A stretch of DNA of 64,000 nucleotides, from the NCBI GenBank assembly GCA_008692225.1, contig VICG01000003.1:3301001-3365000 (forward strand). Reading direction: 5' to 3'. The notes below the pieces were generated by a model. It did not search any database. It was not told the DNA's origin and was given only the letters and a program-made list of their open reading frames with translations. The DNA comes from Monilinia fructicola. Taxonomy: Eukaryota > Ascomycota > Leotiomycetes > Helotiales > Sclerotiniaceae. The translations under genes and the position numbers were made by a program. Below, in pieces: positions 34,420 to 49,697 of the stretch. How positions within the stretch are numbered: position 1 is the first letter of the stretch; every line of letters begins with the position of its first letter.

Positions 34420-35819
34420 CTATGAGCCAGCAGCCATTTCCAAAACCTTCAACACTTGCTCTTTACTAGTCAAGGGCACTGCATTTGTGGGTAACCACCT
34501 ATCCTTAAGACAATTCTCTGCCAGTGCGTCCAATTTCTCCTTACCAATACCGACATCCTTTAAACTTCTCGGCATGCCGAGCTCACTCACAATGGCACCT
34601 AGCGCATCGCCTGCATCCGAACTTTCTTTCTTTAAGCCGCTCTTCTCGAGTACCTCTTTGACGGTCGCCTCCTCCCATAAAACTTTTAGGACTTTCCTCT
34701 GCCCTTCGATAACCTTCTCATTCTGACCCCCATACTTCACATTGTATTTCAACACGGGAGGCAACATAATACAGCTTGTCTCGCCATGGCCGACGCCCAA
34801 TGGACCCAACTGATGTCCAATTCCATGACTTGCACCCATCGGTATTCCTTTACCTAATGCTTTCATCGCTTCCACCACCCCCCACATTTCCTTCAATCTC
34901 GCCTCCTCGTTCGTCGGATCTTTCTTAGTGATCAACAAATTCGGCACAAGCAACCTCAATGCTCTCGAAAATCCTTTGTCACTTTCAGCACAGACATTTT
35001 GGTCGAGCGAGCATAGTCCTTCAACACAATGATCGACGGCGCGAAGACCAGTGCTAAGCCAAATATGTTGAGGGGTGGAGACACATAGGGATGGGGATAA
35101 AATGACAAGGGAGGCACCCATGGATGGATGTCTGAAAGATACTTTTTGATGGGTCAGAGTGTTAGTTGCACCAGCGAATGGTGAGTATTCCCCGCCGGAG
35201 AGAGACGTTGGAATGTTTATTATGGGTATTTGACACGGCTTTAGGTTTGGTGTCTTGGCCTCTGCTGAGAGAGAGTATAGTTCATCGCGGTTGGATATAT
35301 CATTTGCTAATGCCTAATTACATATTAGATATTGTTGCACGGATTTTCTGTTATGATGTGGAGCGGGGTAGCGGGCGTTAAACTTTCTCCGCATCATCCC
35401 TAGTCATCGGAGAAGCGGCCGAGATCCGAAGGTGGACTAAAGGTGCCATGATTGTATCAAGTGTGACATACAAAAGAGATGAGTTTTGCTCCATCAGTAA
35501 GTGATCCAGCTCCAAGCGTAACAATAATATCTGCTTCTTTCTCTCGCATATCATGAATGATCTCCAATATATCATCCCATGGCGTATGCGGCTTGATTCC
35601 ATACCTCACGCCCACAACCAGGTTACCAAGACGTTCGTTGAGAGAACTGAAGTTGGATGTCTTGCTGATGGAGTTCGACACAATTATGTAGACTTTAGAG
35701 GAACGGAATGTGTTCTTAATGTGATGAGCACATGCCTCTGGGAAAGGGATGCCAGTCGAAATGTGGGGTTTGGATTTTGAAGGAAACGCCTGAGTGTAAG
35801 TTTCCTTGGGGGCCGCCAT
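34420..35819 (-). CDS. Iron-containing alcohol dehydrogenase superfamily protein (maleylacetate-reductase-like)
   Basis: NAD(P)-dependent oxidoreductase of the group III, iron-type alcohol dehydrogenase fold. Exon 1 (35472-35819) starts MAAPKETYTQAFPSKSKP and includes the nucleotide-binding LGAGSLTDGAKLI motif (GGGSxxDxAK-type). The intron is 35314-35471 (GTATGT...ATTAG), long for this window at 158 bp. Exon 2 contains PTSLSGGEYSPFAG, the metal-ligand regions RAVDHCVEGLCS and GASHGIGHQLGPLGVGHGETSCIMLPP with its several His residues, and ends in LEMAAGS. Total 413 aa with no frame break, the usual size. The GHQLG...LGVGHGETS pattern is nearer maleylacetate reductases than ethanol dehydrogenases, which would suit aromatic catabolism. 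The substrate is not certain. Confidence 0.87.
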
Positions 35820-36699
35820 TTGGTTGAACTTGGTAATGGAGAGGGTCCTTGGGGTAAATAGATATTTCTACAAGTTTGAAATTTAAAAGATTGAATGCGA
35901 TAATGGGACAATAGGATTTCTGTACTTGTATTGTATGCGAATTCATGAATGCAATTGAGGTTTGTCATTGACGGTTGGAACCGATTACTAATCATATTGC
36001 CGAGTTGCCGCTAGAATGACGATCATCGGCAAAATTTCATAACGTCGTCTCTTTAGAGAAACATCACATCCTTCCTGTTCCTTTGATGCAAATGATTTTC
36101 ATGAGCATTGATACGATATAACATTCTACAGCCGATATTTACCCATGGACATTGCTTTTGTTTCCTTGTTGGTAACCCTTTGCAAGATTTCCTCTGAGTT
36201 GGTCCTCTGTGGTCTGGAGTGTTGGAACGGAACGTCTTGACATAAAATATGTTCGGTGAACTGGATGTTGAATGCTGAATGCTGAATGCTGAATGCTCCA
36301 CTCTGCTAGTAGTATGGGGTAAAATAGCGACATAAATAGCTATTGTGCACTAGCTATTTAACAGCTTCAGTGGGTCGCCCAAGGATCACTAGTACCCCTG
36401 TCCCCATCGTACGCCTCACCTATTCGGGGCGTGAAGCTTGATGATCACTGACGCTTCAAAACGTGTCCCTCAAGCAAAAGTCTATGGGACTTCATCACAG
36501 ACACGTCTGAACGAATATTCTTTTGATGCGTCAGTTCTGAATGTTACCCCATCTTTCACCCAATACTAATTCGGATGTTGATGCGTATTTGTTTGAAGAC
36601 CCACATCGCCGTTGGAATCACCAGCGCTTGTTTGTCTACGCCAATCCTTACTGTAAGCTAAGGAAGCTCTTGCCAAATAGAATGGAAGAAATCCCAGTA
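35820..36699. other. Upstream region of the Fe-ADH gene
   Basis: Holds the presumed Fe-ADH promoter. A triplicated GCTGAAT unit occurs at 36270-36295, and an imperfect 87-bp palindrome at 36448-36534 (arms CTGACGCTTCAAAA and TTTTGATGCGTCAG). No gene seen. Confidence 0.5.
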
Positions 36700-37120
36700 C
36701 TGGTGCAATGTGTTGCACATCTGTACAAGGTCTTGTATTTTAGCAAAAAGCTAACTTCATCCAGCCATTTTCTGTTGCACTTCTGAACGGGGGTCTGGAC
36801 CGGGATCTGCATATTTTCCACAAGCTAAAGCTTTATTATCCGCTTCCTGCTGGAAATCTGTACTAGGATCAGCATTTTAGCAGAATCTAAGATTCTCTAT
36901 TTATGTTTTGTTGCACATCTGTGCTGGGATATATATAGTCTAGAGGCTCAAGTCTCCTTGATCGTTTTCTGTTGCAAATCTATACCAGGATCCGAACTGA
37001 CCAAAACCCCCAGATTATCTAGTCGCGTTATGTTGCACCTCTGTACTGGGATATGCCAATTAGTCCACGGCTAAAATTTCCCCAGTCACTTTCTGTTGCA
37101 AGTCTGTGCAGGGGTCTGAA
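36700..37120. repeat. Decayed tandem repeat, period about 61 bp, about seven copies
   Basis: The phrase GTTGCAnnTCTGTnCnGGGAT recurs at 36712, 36774, 36849 (as GCTGGA), 36910, 36971, 37032 and 37095. The spacing is 61-63 bp except for one step of 75, explained by about 13 extra bases in that unit. Each unit also has a GCTAAAGTTTTC-like piece in the same relative place. Copies are diverged and there is no open frame through the array. Confidence 0.8.
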
Positions 37121-40084
37121 TTTTTTGATGATTTCTGTTCCAGCCTTAGAGATTCTACGTGTAGTCATTGGCATGATGCTTATATTCCAGTCCAACTCCT
37201 GCCAAATCTTTTATCCTGGTATCATCCTATAACTTTTTAGCATCAAGACTTCTGGACGTCTGTGTTGAAAGAGGGAAATCATACGTCGGGGACCACTGCT
37301 CGAGTTCGCATTATCGCGGAACACTGGAAACGCTTTCCTTACAGTAACACCCGTGACTTTCGGTTGCTTTAATGACTTATTGCTTTGAAATTAATGGCAA
37401 GCATAATCAGTATACTGTGCATATAAGCCGTGGCCGAAGGATTCTGGAGACATCCACACAAAGCTTGAAGGCCATTTTTGATATGGGAAGCTTAGCTTGA
37501 TATTTCATGTCAGCTATTGATTGTTCCAGCTAAATACGCCTAATTTCTGATGGCTCTCTGACATGGGCCTATTGTGATCTTGCTAACTACTCAGTCATTG
37601 CTATATTCATCATTCATCTTTATTCATTGAGTATTCATAAACTTCTTGTGTAAGTTATTTACATATCGCCATCTGGTTTACATATGGATAAAAGGAGGGT
37701 AAGATACAGGACAACGGTTGAGCGCAATACAAATAAAACATGTCGTCATTCAAGAGCAAAGCGTAATACCTTGCCAGATTTCCTACGGGATACTACATTT
37801 GTACATTGCAATTAGCTACCGATAATTCATTTGTAATGCCTCCTCTGAATCATGATCAACTCTCACATGAGCCTGTTCAGACGGCTGGCACTGAGTTCAA
37901 AGTAGAATGTGGTGCAAAGCGTTGCGAAGCCGAAAGATGTTTGCGGCATCAACTCAGGAGTGCCAAGTATATTTATCGAGTATCGGTCTCCGCGAAATCC
38001 TCAATCGAAGTGTGTATTTTGTTTTTCTGCTCTCGGTGATGAAATCGGGAGTATCTAGACCAGAGCCGGATAGGTTAGTTCCAGCCTGCGATTTTGTAAT
38101 TCTCACGATTCATACTGATGAGGAACGACGTCACCACCGAAGAAGTGACGAATTCACGAATCCAAAACAATAGACAGTAGCTACCTAGTTAGTTTTATAA
38201 CTTACTCGATTGATTCATATCAATCTAAGCTACTACTAGCATGAAACTCGAAGAAGACCAGGCTTTTAATTTGTTTTCTGAGAGTAGAAAGTATTATGAT
38301 TATAATGGCCACGTCTCACTAAGGAAAGAAGCACGCAGCCAATTATCATTTATTTACATGTTATTCTGGTGAAGTATTTCGTAATTTAACTACGAAAAAT
38401 AGCATAGACTATGCTTTCTTTTAAATCCCAATTGCATCAAGACCGACACCATATGAAATCAGTTCAGAGATGCAGAAAAGACTTGGAAGTTGCCCAGTAG
38501 TCGTTGACGTTCGCTTACGTTTAACTTGAACTTGAAAATGTAGTAGGACATGAAAATAGTCCAATGAGAAGTTCGGATAGGTTCCACCTGCCGTCAACAT
38601 GAATCGTTAGAATTTACTCTAATATCGAGTAAATGACTTGGAGAATTGACCATTGTGTATCTTATGGATATATATCTTTGATTCTTGGTATAGATGGCTT
38701 GATATACACAGATAAATGATTTTGTAGCAATAGTTAGCTGGCCTTTAGCGCGCTCGCAACCAAGAAGCTGGAAGAGATGGATCTAGAAAGAGCATTAGTG
38801 GAAATTTGCTACTCGAAGTTCTCCTACTAATGGTATAGCTTATTGTAGTGACCTCAACCTTGGAATTGACCGTTTTGGGTTGCACTTGTTACAGAGTACA
38901 CGTTACTTGGTTGATCCGATAGTACAATCACTGTCAGTCATCGATTTCTATAATCCGATATATAGAATTATAGGATTGTAAAAGTACTTAAATCGTATTT
39001 GAGAATCACCTCGTGTTTTCGAACACCTCAAACTTCCTTCAGTAAATGAAGAGAGACTGATTTCTATCTAATTAGACTTCTTTTCTTGAAATTTATATCA
39101 ATTTATGTTTATGATATTTCACAAAAACAATGTCTTTCACTAACGAATAAGTACTCAAAGGCCGAAGTAACCTGTAAATATACACACAAAAATTATTATA
39201 AAATCTATATAACATAAAAATGTATGATTAAGGTATAAGTTAATAATAATAGTAGTGAAAAAAGTATCAATAATTTAAACTAGGTAACCTCACTCACTAA
39301 TGAACGCCGGTGTTAACCAACACTTCTTAATAGACTTATTATTATATCATAACTTGAAAATAACCTTCCAATTCACTGACTCAATACGGAATCGATGACT
39401 TTGCAATGTTTTCCAACGTTCTATTAGCTAGTGTACTTTTTACCTTTATAAACCCTTTACCCATCCCCTACTGATCCTCTCACCATTACGAAAACATCTT
39501 CACGTCTTTCAGATACCTTTCAACACATATTCACTCGATATTCACTTGATTTTTGATTTTGATCTACCAATACCTACCTTCTATTTTGCAAGATCCTTGT
39601 GAATATTCACTTCAAAGTAACTAATTGATAATCGATAGTCAATAACTGATTCATTATATCGTCATCTTAGTAAGTTTTCACCAAAACATTCATTAATTGT
39701 ACTATCATTCATGCTACATCATTCACCTACAGTTCTTTCTCTACTCCTTAGTTGTCTTCACACTTAGCACAAATGCTATTATTCAATTTGTATTCAATTG
39801 AAGAGGAGTATTAAACAATCTGGAAAAGAATTAAGTGGAATTGAGGAAGCTGTACCTACTCATCGTATTGAACGCACTAGCTCCTCAAGGAATATCCTAA
39901 AGCCCTCTATTCCAAACGTCCTACCCAAAAATACAACTATGACTTTAGCGAAGATTTAAGTGCTTGCAGCTTTAATCTACCAAGCTAATGGCATTACACA
40001 CAAAGCAGAACCTCAGACGTAGTAGCTGAGCTTGCACTCGCTAACAGAATATTATAGCCCTAAGTTAACACAAATCAAGGCACG
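37121..40084. other. About 3 kb without a recognised gene
   Basis: Two overlapping short plus-strand frames at 37806-38173 contain Cys-bearing sequence but no recognisable domain. The stretch 38880-39380 is AT-rich. A pyrimidine-rich, TATA-containing stretch (TATAAACCC at 39448) suggests that transcription of the F-box gene may start near 39480-39700. Nothing else is supported. Confidence 0.5.
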
Positions 40085-41393
40085 ATGTCTACTCCAAAGA
40101 ACTCCGAGACAGATGTGAAAAGATATCATCTGGAATCAAGATGGGAAGGAAATGCGGATGTGGAGGATACAGTGATATCTCCTTTGGTGAAGCGCACCTT
40201 GTAAGTTCCTTTTTCTCTGCAGTTTTGCGCACTGGTATATCTTCGCCTATTTCAATTCGCTTTGGGGCAATGACCAGTCCATCGGGATTTTACGAGTGCA
40301 AGCCTATGGGCAGAATCCAGATCTTTGGGCAGATACCCGAAAGACTTTTATTATTCGCTCGGGTCTTTGTACCTGGTTGGAGCGAATACCAGACCTGTCT
40401 AGATCCTACGATGATCCGTGGGAGTCTCCTGGATGTTCAATACTGCCCCTGTCTCTTACTATCTCATCTCACCATCCCTTGACTTCCCTCGATGTTTGGT
40501 CATACAAGCTAACCGAGAATAGTGCGGCAGATGGTGCATTCGCAAAAGTCTCTTACGAAATTGTTGAGAAGATAATAAACGAGGTCGATCCCATCTCGCA
40601 GTTGTGCTTCTCTCTGACCACCTCCCGCTTCTACAAGATAATCAAGACTTCTAAGCGTCCTGGAAGCTACCAAAGCTATCTTCATAGTTATTGCTATGCT
40701 GATCGGCTTTCGCTGGACTTGAGTACACAAGTATCAACATGCGGGAAATACGTTTGGGATAAGGATGACTATTATCTTAATCATGTTCCAACGTTTCACG
40801 ATACTGAAGTTCAATGGCAACCCCGTCTTGTGGATCTTTTATGGAGCGAACCTTTCTTTTGGGGTAGCGGTGGTCAGTGGTGCGAAGGGTGCTGCAGAAT
40901 ACTGCCCCCAACCAGCTGGAAGCAATGCGAATTCGAGAGAGAGCTTTGGGGATCCGCATTGCCAAAACACGAAGTCGTCACCAATTTTCTCGCCCATACT
41001 CTTTTTGAGCAGATCAAAGGGGATGACACTCGTGAAGATCCTGATCTTCTACTGCAATGGCTCATAACGTCCGATACATTAAGCGTGTATGAGTCCCAGG
41101 AGAATGATATCAACGACGAACTCTGCGTTAAATGCAGATTGAAGGATATCATCACTGATAGCGGCAGAAGACCACAGTTCTGGGAAGGCTCTTGGGAGGG
41201 GTTTGTGGACACTGGCAGGGTAGCTGATGCTGTGGCAATCAACGGTGGCTTGGGGGATAAGAGCTGCCGTTATGAGGTGCTTTCTTTAGAGCGATGGAGC
41301 GATAGCTGGGGGGTTTCTGTATCATGGAAAGACGTGTGGAGGGCATGCGGGCTATTCGTGAAGGAGTATAAGGGGCATCGCTACCAGCTCTGA
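40085..41393 (+). CDS. F-box-like protein of unknown target, one frameshift in exon 1
   Basis: Starts MSTPKNSETDVK; an extra A in the A4 run at 40118-40121 then breaks the frame. With it removed the sequence continues DIIWNQDGKEMRMWRI and splices through a 51-bp intron (40172-40222, GTGATA...TGCAG) into FAHWYIFAYFNSLWGNDQ. The rest is a single open frame to 41393, total 418 aa. Around codons 135-170 lies FAKVSYEIVEKIINEVDPISQLCFSLTTSRFYKII, which matches the F-box pattern (L/V-P/x-EI-x-x-x-I, hydrophobic pairs, S-R-x-F/Y). The C-terminal half is Trp-rich with CEGC and CVKC pairs that could bind zinc. F-box proteins bring substrates to SCF ubiquitin ligases; the target is unknown. The assignment is by pattern only. 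Confidence 0.65.
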
Positions 41394-43125
41394 GAGGTAC
41401 CAATGAGCCTCAATGAGATGATCCGAGTTCTTAGGCGAGGTTGATGCACAGATTGCTGCAGCTGGTTGATAGATGTTAGTGTGAACCAGTTAGATGAAAT
41501 TAATAGATACATGCCAAAATTTTAATTTGCAATGCTTAGATGTCTGTGCAAAGATTTTGACTTTAGTGGCTAGTGTCCGATGTGCTTGGATATCTTAGCC
41601 TTCTGTTCAAATCAAAATGGATCATGCAGTAAGTTAATCACCGAAACGAGGATTCGATACAAACGGGAGTCGCGTCTAATGGAATTCATACAGCGCTCTC
41701 TTCTGAAATTCTTGAGGGATATAATACTTTGGTCCAACGAGTTCGATACAGTAGTTCTTTCGCAGTCGCACGGTGTAGACTTATAGTCTAAGTTTGCTGA
41801 GGTGAATATAAATAATAAAGCATGCATGATCTCTACCACTTGGGTTTAATTCAAATGGAAATCGCGTTTTCATCAAGCCTATATTCAGCCTATATTGCAT
41901 TTCTTTCCGAAAGCTCTAGAAGATATTGTTACCTTATTCAAATCAATATATACAATGAAACTTCTATGATTGCGATAAACTGGATTGAATGTAAATCAGG
42001 ATTACATTCACTAAAATCTATAAGATATATATCTTCTTAACATTCGATATATCTAGGAGGAGAGGTTATTCCTTCCAAGTCAATATCAATAAATTCTTTA
42101 TAATCCCATCTGTCAAACTTGATATTCATGAATCTTGCATCCAACACAATCCAAAAGACTCCCTTTCCGAAGAATAATGAGAAGAATATTTCAATCTACA
42201 AGACCACTGCGCAAAAATATGATCCGTCTACCGAGTCCAGGAGCTTCTTGGCACTTGGCACTCCTTGGCGTTTAAACTCTAAAGTTTCTTTCAACCACAT
42301 GTCACCAGGTAATAGTTACTTACTTGCTCTTCTCAAAGTGAATACCAAGATCAAGTACAACTGGATAAAAGTACTTGCTGCCATGAAAGAACAAAGTCGC
42401 CAGGTCAGTTGCCGAAAAATAATGAAGCTTCTATAGCCAACCGCCAAAGTGCTAATATGACCACTTATATAGTCATTGAATTCTTCCATGAGCCAATGTA
42501 TCACGAAACTGGAGAATTTCTGGGGAATCCCCTGGAAAGTAATAAAGCTTAGGTGCAGCTGCTCTAGTTTATTAGCATTACCCAGAGTTATTAGCCCATG
42601 TACACGCCACAAGTATCAGTACACGGATCTAGCTTGGATAAATCCTCAAAGCTTGTTCTACTACCATGATCAAGGTCTCAGTCGTCAAATCTTTCTATAT
42701 ACGAAGACACTTCATCTAATCCCATGACAAGGAATCTGGACATGGTTGAGCTAGAAGCAGAAAGAGCTCTTCCGTGTCGTTTCACCAAACGTTCATTTCG
42801 TCTCCACCTCTGAGAGGAAGACCAAACCTGTTTGTCATGACTCAAATTATGATGGTTCAAGTATCGGCAATGATTTTCATCAGAATTGATGACTGCACCC
42901 GGTTTATAACTGGTATGTCGTGTTATTTGGCGCGGGATGATTTTTTCCTCGAGCGAGGAGCAGAAGTCCGTAAGCACAAGTATCTGTAAATATAGATGAG
43001 GCATGATGCCATACTGAATGAGCATCATTCCTAACCTCTGAAACTATCAAAAATTCAAGTTTATCTTCACGCACACATTTTTGCCAATAATAAACCATGC
43101 TCTCCCCATTTAAGCTTTCAGCATC
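41394..43125. other. Intergenic, no recognised gene
   Basis: Separates the F-box gene from the pectate lyase gene. It is moderately AT-rich, with open frames of up to about 115 codons on both strands (42119-42436, 42678-43028) but no family features. The 43084-43125 end contains an alternative upstream ATG for the pectate lyase (43097). Confidence 0.5.
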
Positions 43126-44205
43126 ATGGCCTCAAATCCCACTACTCTTACATGTTTGGGTTATACTGGTGGTATTCCCACTTCAACCTTAACCAAGACC
43201 AACAGTAAAGTCATTGAAGTTGCTGCTGGAGCGACCTTTGATGGTGGATGGGTGAAATGCGATCATGGCCCTGGTGCTTGTAATGATCAAGTTGAAGGAG
43301 GTAAGAGATATCATCTCATCGACCCATCTCAGCTTTTGTTACCCTCAGGGTGAGTATTCTTGAAAGACCTATCCGTAAACCCAGTTTCCCTTGATGGAAA
43401 CCCATCCCGTCTCATGGGGACTACGCTGACACCTCATCCAGGCGATTCTAACGCCTTCTTCATCCTTCACTCTCGCGCCACCCTTCAAAACTTAATCATC
43501 GGTAAGAACCAAGCTGAAGGCGTCCATTGTTCTGGGCCATGTATCCCAAAATCCAAGTGGTTCCAAGATGTATACGAAGATGCTATTACCATAAAAAACG
43601 ACGTATCTTGTCAGGTAAGCGTAGCCTATTCTGTTATTTCACCTCCAACTCGCATGACTTCTTTGTCCCCAAATACCGAACCCTCGCTTCCAAACTGCCC
43701 TCTTTACTTTCTGATATGCATTTCGCTTGAGCAAATATTGAAAATGATCTCTGAGAGCTACTTACGAACTATCTGTTTCGAAGGAAACCTGGATTAGAGG
43801 TGGCGGCGCCTACCATGCCGCCGAAAAAGTCGTGCAGCATAACAGATGTGGCACAGTTAGCATCATCAACTTCCATGTGGAAGATTGCGGGCCATTATAT
43901 CGAAGCTGTAGAAATGTGAGTTCTCCCGTTTTTTTTCTTTCGACCCTCGACCGCCGAATTCCTCAACTTGCCAAGATCGTATTCACGGACCCGGTACAAA
44001 AAAGTGTTCATGCCAATTCGATCACAATGTCTACATCCAAGGAACCACGGCCGTCGACGGCGGCGAACTCGCGGGTGTAAATTCCAACTATGAAGATACG
44101 GCTACGTTTAAAAATTGCTGTTATGCCACTCCGCATTCGTGTCAGATGTATATTGGGAATAGTAATGGGGCTGAACCCACGAAATCTGGGTATTGCTCTG
44201 AGTAA
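43126..44205 (+). CDS. Pectate lyase, polysaccharide lyase family 3
   Basis: Cleaves de-esterified pectin by calcium-dependent beta-elimination. Four exons are joined by introns 43301-43441, 43615-43783 and 43916-44004, all GT-AG and in phase: 681 bases, 226 aa. Family landmarks in order: [115 protein letters not shown] and [18 protein letters not shown]. The abundant Cys fits a secreted enzyme, but the ATG at 43126 gives no signal peptide. The upstream ATG at 43097 opens a different frame with a hydrophobic run ([14 protein letters not shown]), so a single-base error near 43170 could hide the real secretion signal. Alternatively an upstream exon is missed. Confidence 0.9.
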
Positions 44206-44743
44206 CTTCGGTGAGGCCTTGTGCGGTGTATGTGTGTCAAGAATGGATTGGGGAGGATTCGTGGAGTGATGAATTTGTGGATATTTTCGCGGAGTATTGA
44301 TCGATAAGAGCGTGCACATAGGAGGAACCATTCACCCATATTTGACTCCTAGCAATATCTAGATACATGCAAACAAGATATCTATCTGATATAGTGAATT
44401 AAAATTAGTTATATGCACCATCTAGAACCCTTGATTGTTCTAGAACTTGAAGAAAAGAAAAGAAAAGTATAGCAATAAATTCAAGAAATTAATCGAATAG
44501 ATAAGATTATATACCACTTAGTCTACATAGGCATAGGTTCTCATTAATTACTCCCTCTACTCATTATTCCATGAAACAATCGATTAACAAACGCAAACCT
44601 ACGCAAACCTATCGATAATATGCTCCCCTTTGCCCAGCCTTCAAAATTAACGTTGTTCATACCAGTCTCCACACCCGATATCCTTCACCTCGCATCATAC
44701 CCAGGCCCTACTATTCCCATCCTATATCCACTCTCCTCTCAAC
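44206..44743. other. Convergent 3' intergenic region
   Basis: Lies between the 3' ends of the pectate lyase (plus) and the GPI-anchored protein (minus). No gene is supported. Confidence 0.55.
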
Positions 44744-45378
44744 TCACAAAAATACCGCCGCGACTGCGCCTACACCCCCAAGAACCCCCATCACACCTCC
44801 CACGACCCTATCCCCCGCCCCACTACTCTTATCCGCGCTCGCCGCGCTTCCAGTAGCAGTAGCTGTTTTGCTTCCTCCCGTTGTAGTTGCGCTCTTTGCA
44901 GCGGAATCTGTGCCCGTTGCCGCCGCCGTGGCGGATGTAGACCAATCGCGGGAGATGGCCGAGGAAGAGGTAGATGTATAGACGGAGGCGTTGTTGCAGT
45001 AAGTTTGCTTGTTTGACAGAGCGCCCGCATAGCCGGAATCGTTGGGGCATTCGTTGTAGCAGCTGGAGTGTGATGGGTCAGTGGTTGCTGGGATGCGAGG
45101 GTGTGATGGGAAGATAAGAAAGAGGCAGTCAGATCAAGCACGAGGGGGACATACGTTAGAACTGCATTCCAGCTCGTGCACAAACAAGTGTAATCCGTAG
45201 ATTGGCACGCATTGGCGATCGCCGTCGTAGAGCTCAAGCAAGCCTCGAGAACATTCTGTCCCTGACAAGTAGTCGAGGAAGAGCCAGTTGCAGCCGCTGG
45301 TGCAGCAGCCGCGCTGGACTGGGCAGCGACATAGGAAACGAGGAGAGCAAGAGGCAGAAGAGCGGTTGAGAAATGCAT
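44744..45378 (-). CDS. Secreted GPI-anchored Ser/Thr-rich cysteine protein
   Basis: Cell-surface protein found widely in ascomycetes, function unknown. The signal peptide is MHFSTALLPLALLVSYVAAQ. It is followed by an eight-Cys domain: TCQGQNVLEACLSST, ACQSTDYTCLCTSW, then across the intron at 45063-45154 (GTATGT...CTCCAG) LTCYNECPNDSG and KQTYCNNAS. A long Ser/Thr/Ala linker follows, ending in a small-residue site (ADKSSGAGD) and a hydrophobic tail (VVGGVMGVLGGVGAVAAVFL) that marks GPI anchoring. Total 180 aa, clean frame. The Cys pattern is reminiscent of, but not the same as, a CFEM domain. Confidence 0.88.
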
Positions 45379-46919
45379 TTTGAAGGTTGGATTTTGTGTA
45401 TCGTATGATGTACGAGCAGAGATGTGGACGTGAAGAATAATGGAAATGCGAACTTGCAGATGTACGAGTATGTAAAGGAAGGACGTGTACTCTATATGCG
45501 TGTGATGTAGTGTGCGTTGGTTTGTATAACTTCACCAACGATCAATTGATTCAGGGCTTCAGCAATGCTCCAAACTTGCAATACGGAAAACAAAACAAGC
45601 AGAGGAACAGAAAGAGTTCATCAACGATGCGCATACACCTAATGTATATATACCGCCTCAGACGCATGTTCCCCCGTCCAACAGCCACCATCTCAGGTTC
45701 TCAGGGCCAAGCCATTCCAATCAACACACTTCAAATATCCCCGGACAAGCAAATTGAAACCATTATGGTAATATCACTCGCACCAGTCCTCCATCCAATC
45801 TTTAAAATTAACTTCACGTCCTTCAAAGGCCACTCCCCTTTCCCTAGCGCGTCCCGCATTGACCTTACCCCAAAATACCTGATGTGTAATTGGCTGACTT
45901 TCCAAAACAGTCTAGTCGATATGTACGATCTAATGTCTCAGGGTTCGCTGAGCAACCATGTTACCCCCCCTCGAGAAATGCTATACACATTTTTGGCCAT
46001 TAACGTACATTAATACATATACGAAGAAGCCTTTGCCATCACGACGAGTAACATTACATTTCAAAAGACTAATCGACATGGGACTCATGCATTAGATTAG
46101 GTCTCGAAAATAACCTTACCCAAATTGCAAGTGAAGGGTCGAGGTTCAGAGTCTGCTTTGTAAAGAAAGAAAGAAACAAATATCCGAGATGAGTAGACCG
46201 AAAATGTTACCCCATACCACGGTATCTATTCTGGTTTCGGTAACTTTAATCTAGTACACCCCGTTTCGCCCGTTCTTCCTTGGCGGTGGTCTGAATTCAC
46301 TGATTAGGAGCAGAGCATGCTTTGCATTGAATCATTCATTAGATACCTACTAGGTAGATAACCAGATAATCAACCAACCGCTCATTCTTTTACCAACCTT
46401 CAACTCTGGAGAGGGAACTTCAAAGGTTCCTGAAGGTCCGCCGCTCAGAATAGTTATCTGTAATCGAGCACCAATTGGATTGGTTACAAACAAGCTGCTA
46501 TTTTATTGTAATACTCCTCGTATCTTCATTCTCCGGCAATTGCAACCTACCGCACTCCGCACAAAACAAGCCGCGAATCTTGCCGTATCCTTCATGATGT
46601 CTAATTGGAGATAGCACAGCAAAATATCATTGCGGACAGCTCGTGGCCACACCGAATGATTTTCTTTCTGGTGCACTACCTACTAAATACAAGGTCATCG
46701 GATACTTTGAGCTGGATTTTTTTTCTTTCGATTGATGTATTAATCGTTACAATGCATTTCCTAACAATGAGACTCGAGCCGGCCAAACGACTATGTATTC
46801 CGAATAATTCATACCTCCAACCCCTTCCAGGTAATTTAACAGAGAAACCTGTGGGCCACCCTCAGTTTGTATAGAAAATAACACCATGCGGGACCAATGA
46901 AAGCGCTCCAAAACAAAAA
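45379..46919. other. Intergenic, no gene seen
   Basis: The first part is upstream of the GPI protein gene, the last part the 3' region of RSP5. It contains one CCTACTAGGTAG palindromic motif near 46345. No coding signal was recognised, although one plus-strand frame (45510-46013) stays open for 167 codons. Confidence 0.5.

Positions 46920-49697
<2,778 letters not shown>

Noticed and set aside
36700..37120. CRISPR-like spacing of a 20-bp phrase every 61 bp
   Set aside because: The whole 61-bp unit is repeated and diverged, and the genome is fungal; it is a decayed tandem repeat.
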